Source: Acidobacteriota bacterium
GTDB taxonomy: Bacteria > Acidobacteriota > Vicinamibacteria > Vicinamibacterales > 2-12-FULL-66-21
Reading direction: 5' to 3'
DNA length: 10,015 nt
Assembly: GCA_020200195.1 (NCBI GenBank)
Contig: JAIVJE010000311.1
Coordinates: forward strand, 1-10,015
Under the pieces are notes generated by a model. It had not been told where the DNA came from. It did not search any database and saw only the letters and a program-made list of their open reading frames with translations. Below, in pieces: positions 7,387-10,015 of this stretch. The position numbers and the translations under genes are program-made. Numbering within the stretch: position 1 is the stretch's first letter; each line of letters starts with the position of its first letter.

Positions 7387-7995
7387 GTGCCTGTCTGGTT
7401 TGCGTCGCTGGTCGTTGCGGCCGTCGAGTGCACCACGCCAACTCCAACCGAGACGGATGACTGCGTTCCGCTCACGACGGCGGTCATCCTGATGGCCGGC
7501 CTGAATGGCGCTATGGGCGCGGTCGCGATGCACAATTCTTGCGCGACGCGCGCGCGCCCACTCAGGCGGTGGGCGATGACCGGCGAGTTGACCGCGAAGG
7601 TCCTCGTCATAGACGATTCCGCGCCGACGCGCGAGTTCCTCCACACGTGGCTCACGTCCGCCGGATGTCAGGTCATCACCGCGTCGTCTGGGGTAGGGGT
7701 CGTACCGCTCGTCGAACGCCAGAAACCGGATCTGGTGTTGCTCGATATCGTGATGCCGGGGATAGACGGTCTTGAAGTGTGCCGCCAGCTGAAAGAGGAT
7801 GTCGCGACGCGCGATGTGACGGTCATCCTCGTATCGGGTCTGCTGCACCAGGCGAACGTGCGCCGAGCCCGGGAAGTTGGCGCGAACGCGTATATGTGGA
7901 AGCCGTTCAATGAGGAGGAATTGCTGTCTGTCGTCTACGCCGCTCTGGATCGACGACGCGGTACCGCACCCGACCCGACGTCACCGGACGCATGA
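7387..7995 (+). CDS. Receiver-only response regulator, possibly with hydrophobic N-terminal extension
   Basis: The C-terminal ~135 residues are a single CheY-like receiver domain. It has VLVIDDSAPTRE with the acidic pair, phosphoacceptor Asp in LVLLDIVMPGIDG, switch Ser in ILVSGL and Lys in MWKPFNEEE. Counted from ATG 7576 these are Asp57, Ser87 and Lys109 of 139 aa. No output domain follows, so it probably acts by protein contact or phosphotransfer. From GTG 7387, which has the strong Shine-Dalgarno, the protein is 202 aa. It then gains a ~63-residue leader with two hydrophobic stretches (VWFASLVVAAVEC and VPLTTAVILMAGLNGAMGAV), which could form a membrane hairpin. The leader's third codon positions are GC-rich, as expected of coding DNA here, but that alone is weak in such a genome. 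The frame is open to 7306. The stop codon overlaps the ribosome binding region of the next, decayed gene, suggesting an earlier two-gene unit. Confidence 0.75.
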   Translation: MPVWFASLVVAAVECTTPTPTETDDCVPLTTAVILMAGLNGAMGAVAMHNSCATRARPLRRWAMTGELTAKVLVIDDSAPTREFLHTWLTSAGCQVITASSGVGVVPLVERQKPDLVLLDIVMPGIDGLEVCRQLKEDVATRDVTVILVSGLLHQANVRRAREVGANAYMWKPFNEEELLSVVYAALDRRRGTAPDPTSPDA

Positions 7996-8003
7996 GGTGA
8001 GAC

Positions 8004-8342
8004 GTGGATCCGCCTCCTGAATTCGATCCCGACAATTGCCGAGTACTATCAGCAGGCGGCGGAGGAAGATCGCCTCGAACAGGGAGCGTTTCTCCTTGAA
8101 GCGCTCCGTACGCGAGAACTGATCCAACGGTACGCGCCGGCGGAACCACCCACGGTTGCAGACATCGGCGGCGCAGCGGGAGCGTATGCGCTCTGGTTGA
8201 CGGACGCGGGTTACACCGTCCATTTACTCGATCCGGTACCACGTCTTGTCGCCGAAGCGGTGGCGGAGCGCCACCCGTTTCACGGCCGCTTGCTTCATGC
8301 GAAGTCGGCGACGCACGGATGACGAATTTTTCGAGTTCTTAG
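8004..8342 (+). pseudogene. SAM-dependent methyltransferase, decayed 5' fragment
   Basis: A GTG at 8004 with GAGG 6 nt upstream starts VDPPPEFDPDN in frame 3. The match then moves to frame 1 (around 8031-8040) with TIAEYYQQAAEEDRLEQGAF, and next comes the SAM-binding motif I region VADIGGAAGAYALWLTDAGY, followed by HLLDPVPRLV. Frame 1 stops at 8320-8322. Frame 3 picks up again at 8301 with EVGDAR, the kind of motif that follows in class I methyltransferases, and stops at 8340-8342. The gene thus carries at least two frame changes and lacks the last ~150 residues typical of the fold. It was probably cotranscribed with the receiver gene, whose stop it almost touches. The substrate is unknown. 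Sequencing error could explain a single indel but not the missing 3' end. Confidence 0.75.
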
Positions 8343-8372
8343 TGGGTCGGAAGCCGTAAACTTCGCCGACTT
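8302..8372. repeat. 10-bp inverted repeat flanking the methyltransferase break
   Basis: AAGTCGGCGA at 8302-8311 is repeated as its exact reverse complement TCGCCGACTT at 8363-8372, with 51 nt between. The left arm lies in the decayed end of the methyltransferase fragment and the right arm in the non-coding stretch before the AlkB-like gene. It may be a deletion scar or chance; no transposase or target duplication accompanies it. Confidence 0.35.
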
Positions 8373-8421
8373 TCACCACCGGCTGCCTGCGCCCACCTGC
8401 AGCAGCCCTGCGTCATCACGT

Positions 8422-9015
8422 GTGCCACACTGGGACGTGCCGCCAGCTCGAGGCCCGCTGTTCGACGTCGACGTCCCTGCCGGCTTTCAGTATCGCAATG
8501 ACTTCATCTCCGTCGATGAGGAAACTGCGCTCAGCGAAGCGATCGGGCAAGTCGAGTTCTCAACGTTTGAAATGCGCGGCGTGGTGGCTCGCCGACGTGT
8601 GGCATTTTTCGGCAGGTCGTACGACGCCGGCGGCGCCTCGACGCCTCCGGTCCCGCCATTTCTCCTCCCGCTTTGCGACCGGCTTGCGACGTGGGCGAAC
8701 GTGGATACGGACGCGTTCGCGATGGCGCTGATCAACGAATATCGCCCCGGAGCGCCGATCGGCTGGCACCGTGACGCACCACAGTACGGCATCGTCGCGG
8801 GCGTCTCGTTGCTGTCGCCCTGTCGGATGAAGTTGCGGCCCTACGTGCAGCGAGGCTCGACGCCGGGTGGGCGGCGGATCGCGAGTCACGAGATCGCGCT
8901 CGAGCGGCGATCGGCATACCTGATGACCGGGGAATCGAGGAACGCCTACGAGCACCACATTCCTGCGGTGGCCACCTTGCGCTACTCGATTACCTTCCGG
9001 ACGGTGCGGTCCTGA
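8422..9015 (+). CDS. AlkB-like Fe(II)/2-oxoglutarate-dependent dioxygenase
   Basis: The 197-aa protein has the complete AlkB-family active site. His116 and Asp118 (GWHRDAP) and His178 (YEHHIP) bind iron. Arg187 and Arg193 in RYSITFR and Asn105/Tyr107 in LINEYRPGAPIGWH bind 2-oxoglutarate, matching the NxY, HxD and RYNLTFR signatures of E. coli AlkB. The N-terminal PAGFQYRNDFIS is the usual family opening. AlkB proteins remove methyl or other alkyl groups from DNA or RNA bases by oxidative demethylation. This shorter form (no long N-terminal extension) resembles the bacterial 'alpha-ketoglutarate-dependent dioxygenase AlkB' group, whose substrates are often untested. The GTG at 8422 is the first start in a frame open from 8323; the ribosome binding site is poor. 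Next to it are a decayed methyltransferase and a candidate tRNA scar, but there is no evidence of a functional link. Confidence 0.9.
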   Translation: MPHWDVPPARGPLFDVDVPAGFQYRNDFISVDEETALSEAIGQVEFSTFEMRGVVARRRVAFFGRSYDAGGASTPPVPPFLLPLCDRLATWANVDTDAFAMALINEYRPGAPIGWHRDAPQYGIVAGVSLLSPCRMKLRPYVQRGSTPGGRRIASHEIALERRSAYLMTGESRNAYEHHIPAVATLRYSITFRTVRS

Positions 9016-9086
9016 ATACACGTATGCGGCTGCCGAACGCGAAACAGCATCTGTGTCTCACTGCCGGATTAGAATCAAGATCTCGC

Positions 9087-9110
9087 GTTCGAGTCCTGCC
9101 GGACGCACCA
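9087..9110 (+). other. tRNA 3'-end fragment, candidate attachment-site remnant
   Basis: These 24 nt fit the 3' end of a tRNA in exact spacing: G53, a 7-nt T-loop TTCGAGT, a 5-nt T-stem 3' strand CCTGC, a 7-nt acceptor 3' strand CGGACGC, discriminator A and CCA. The bases before it do not pair with the T-stem strand, and no D arm or anticodon arm is present in the preceding ~75 nt, so it is not a tRNA gene. A tRNA with 5' end GCGTCCG would match; some arginine tRNAs look like this, but identity is a guess. Integrases of genomic islands recombine in the tRNA 3' part and leave such duplicated ends. No integrase and no second copy lie in the window. Confidence 0.55.
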
Positions 9111-9163
9111 TTATTTGTTTGTTGTTGGAAACAAGTCAGGAACCATTCGGGGAGATTCTCAAA

Positions 9164-9469
9164 ATGACTGTGAACGGAACCAAAACGGTCGTAGCAATCG
9201 CGTTCGTCGCTGCCGGCTTCCTTGCGTTGTCGCCGACACCGGGGGCCCAGAAAGCCTCCGCGAGCACCAGCGCAACCAGCGTCCCCTCGTTCCTGGAGGT
9301 AAACAGGACCTACACCTTCCGGTGGCAGCCGGGTGATGTCGAACAGTACAAGGTGCTGGAAATCAAAGACGGCTGGATCAAGGGTGAATCACAAACGAAA
9401 GACGCGCCGGCGCGGATGGTGCTCTGGGTGAATCCAGCGCAGGCGCTGACAATCAAGCAGGAACCCTGA
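9164..9469 (+). CDS. Small secreted protein of unknown function
   Basis: This 101-aa protein has a clear signal peptide: Lys7, hydrophobic core TVVAIAFVAAGFLALS and likely cleavage after PGA (about residue 28). After a Ser/Ala/Thr-rich linker, the mature domain of ~60 residues has FLEVNRTYTFRWQPG, EQYKVLEIKDGWIKGES and MVLWVNPAQALTI. The pattern of short beta strands with a central DGWIKG turn suggests a small all-beta fold, but I do not recognise the family. The ATG at 9164 is preceded by GGAG with 9-nt spacing; the frame is open to 9053, but that part crosses the tRNA-like fragment. It is followed after about 30 nt by another signal-peptide start on the same strand. Confidence 0.7.
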   Translation: MTVNGTKTVVAIAFVAAGFLALSPTPGAQKASASTSATSVPSFLEVNRTYTFRWQPGDVEQYKVLEIKDGWIKGESQTKDAPARMVLWVNPAQALTIKQEP

Positions 9470-9502
9470 GGGCCTGCGAGCCTCGGCCGATCCTAGGTGT
9501 CT

Positions 9503-9882
9503 ATGTGGTCGAGACTTGCCTTCGTCCTGCTCTTCGTCTGCGCGACAACTGCGTACGCGCAAACTCCCGCGGTCGTGCAAGTGGACGTTCGATTCAATTC
9601 CGCGCCAGTGCCTGGTGCGGCAGTGGTGATCAATGCCACGACCCACACGACGACAGCCAGCCACGCCTCTGGAAGCCCTTCGCGGCAACCGCCAGAGATC
9701 TGCGTCCTCTGGGGAGCTTCCAGTACGTGGCATTCGCTTGACTCAAACCGCAGGTGTCGCCCGCTCGCGCGGTTGACGAGCCGAATGCGATTCAGGCGGA
9801 ACTCGCCCGGCAGGCCCCTGAGCCGGCGCAGTTCGGAGCGGTACGTAACGCCGCAGGGTTGACCGAAGACGCGGATAGGTAG
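9503..9882 (+). pseudogene. Secreted carboxypeptidase-regulatory/TonB-receptor-like protein, N-terminal remnant
   Basis: ATG 9503 opens a signal peptide (SRLAFVLLFVCATTAYA, cleavage before QTP) and the first strand of a carboxypeptidase-regulatory-like domain (VVQVDVRFNSAPVPGAAVVI). This is the usual start of Acidobacteriota or Bacteroidota TonB-dependent receptors and related secreted proteins. After about 9660 the same frame turns Arg/Ser-rich and out of character, ending at 9862. Frame 1 from 9742 gives a more protein-like tail (LKPQVSPARAVDEPN, then EPAQFGAVRNAAGLTEDADR) that stops at TAG 9880-9882 and is preceded by a TGA at 9739. I read this as a collapsed gene with internal deletion and frame changes. 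The part between 9660 and 9740 has no recognisable coding sense. An alternative is a short, real secreted protein of 119 aa from ATG 9503. Confidence 0.5.
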
Positions 9883-9917
9883 TCGAGGCGCTGACTCGTA
9901 CGCCCCAATCGAATCAA

Positions 9918-10015
9918 TCACTTGAGCAGCGCCACGGCGAGCGCAATCACTGCGACCACGAGCGCCGCGCCGGCGAACGCGAGAGTGTACGTGAGGAGAC
10001 GCGATGCTGATGCCC
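9918..10015 (-). CDS. C-terminal end of a membrane protein, partial
   Basis: The minus strand is open from the right edge to a TGA at 9920-9918. It encodes 31 residues that end in one hydrophobic helix, YTLAFAGAALVVAVIALAVA, followed by LLK. Codons are GC-rich at the third position, like the real genes here. Such a terminal helix fits a C-terminally anchored or polytopic membrane protein; the rest lies outside the window and no family can be named. It is convergent with the remnant at 9503-9882. Confidence 0.5.
   Translation of the reverse strand, partial: ASASRLLTYTLAFAGAALVVAVIALAVALLK

Noticed and set aside
8302..8372. Integron attC site formed by the inverted repeat
   Set aside because: The expected GTTRRRY core and the paired inner boxes are absent, and no integrase gene is present.
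9037..9110. Complete tRNA gene ending at 9110
   Set aside because: The 5' part does not pair with the acceptor strand, the T-stem 5' strand does not match, and no D or anticodon arm can be drawn.
9493..9921. Minus-strand open frame of 142 codons starting at GTG 9921, overlapping the upstream stop as GTGA
   Set aside because: The overlap is suggestive of coupling, but there is no ribosome binding site, no recognisable domain, and its second half is antisense to a clear signal peptide. The first half (9740-9921) cannot be fully excluded.

Overview
The window is GC-rich, densely coding bacterial DNA. The gene content suggests an Acidobacteriota-like soil or sediment bacterium: a MacB/FtsX-type permease tail with the chemistry of the large acidobacterial permease family, carboxypeptidase-regulatory-like repeats, an AraC-like response regulator and a complete tripartite tricarboxylate transporter (TTT). 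The taxonomic assignment is inference from protein style; no marker gene is present.

Layout. (1) 2-777, plus strand: the 3' part of an ABC permease gene, broken by a one-base frameshift near 346-349. (2) 822-3063, minus strand: a V8/glutamyl-endopeptidase-like serine protease with no signal peptide and a long acidic N-terminal region. It is followed by a GC-rich hairpin and then a small, frame-disrupted gene of carboxypeptidase-regulatory-like repeats. (3) 3295-7147, plus strand: a tightly packed operon of a response regulator, a TctC-TctB fusion and TctA. The genes overlap (TAGTG, then 13 nt) and a bulged hairpin follows. The regulator probably controls the uptake system it is coupled to. 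(4) 7387-7995: a receiver-only response regulator with an unusual hydrophobic N-terminal extension if the strongest ribosome binding site is used. (5) 8004-8342: the decayed 5' end of a SAM-dependent methyltransferase gene with at least two frame changes and no 3' end. (6) 8422-9015: an intact AlkB-like Fe(II)/2-oxoglutarate dioxygenase. (7) 9087-9110: a 24-nt segment with the exact geometry of a tRNA 3' end (G53, T-loop, T-stem 3' strand, acceptor 3' strand, ACCA) but no tRNA body, so a candidate attachment-site remnant. (8) 9164-9469: a small secreted protein. (9) 9503-9882: a signal peptide plus the start of a carboxypeptidase-regulatory/TonB-receptor-like domain that loses frame. (10) 9918-10015, minus strand: the C-terminal membrane tail of a gene entering from the right.

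The main functional unit is the regulator-TTT operon, notable for the receptor/small-membrane-subunit fusion and the non-OmpR regulator built into the operon. The other strong theme is gene decay: four interrupted genes in 10 kb plus a tRNA 3' fragment. Either this is a scarred insertion region or some of the indels are sequencing errors; reads or relatives would separate the two. I found no CRISPR array, transposase, integrase, rRNA or complete tRNA.
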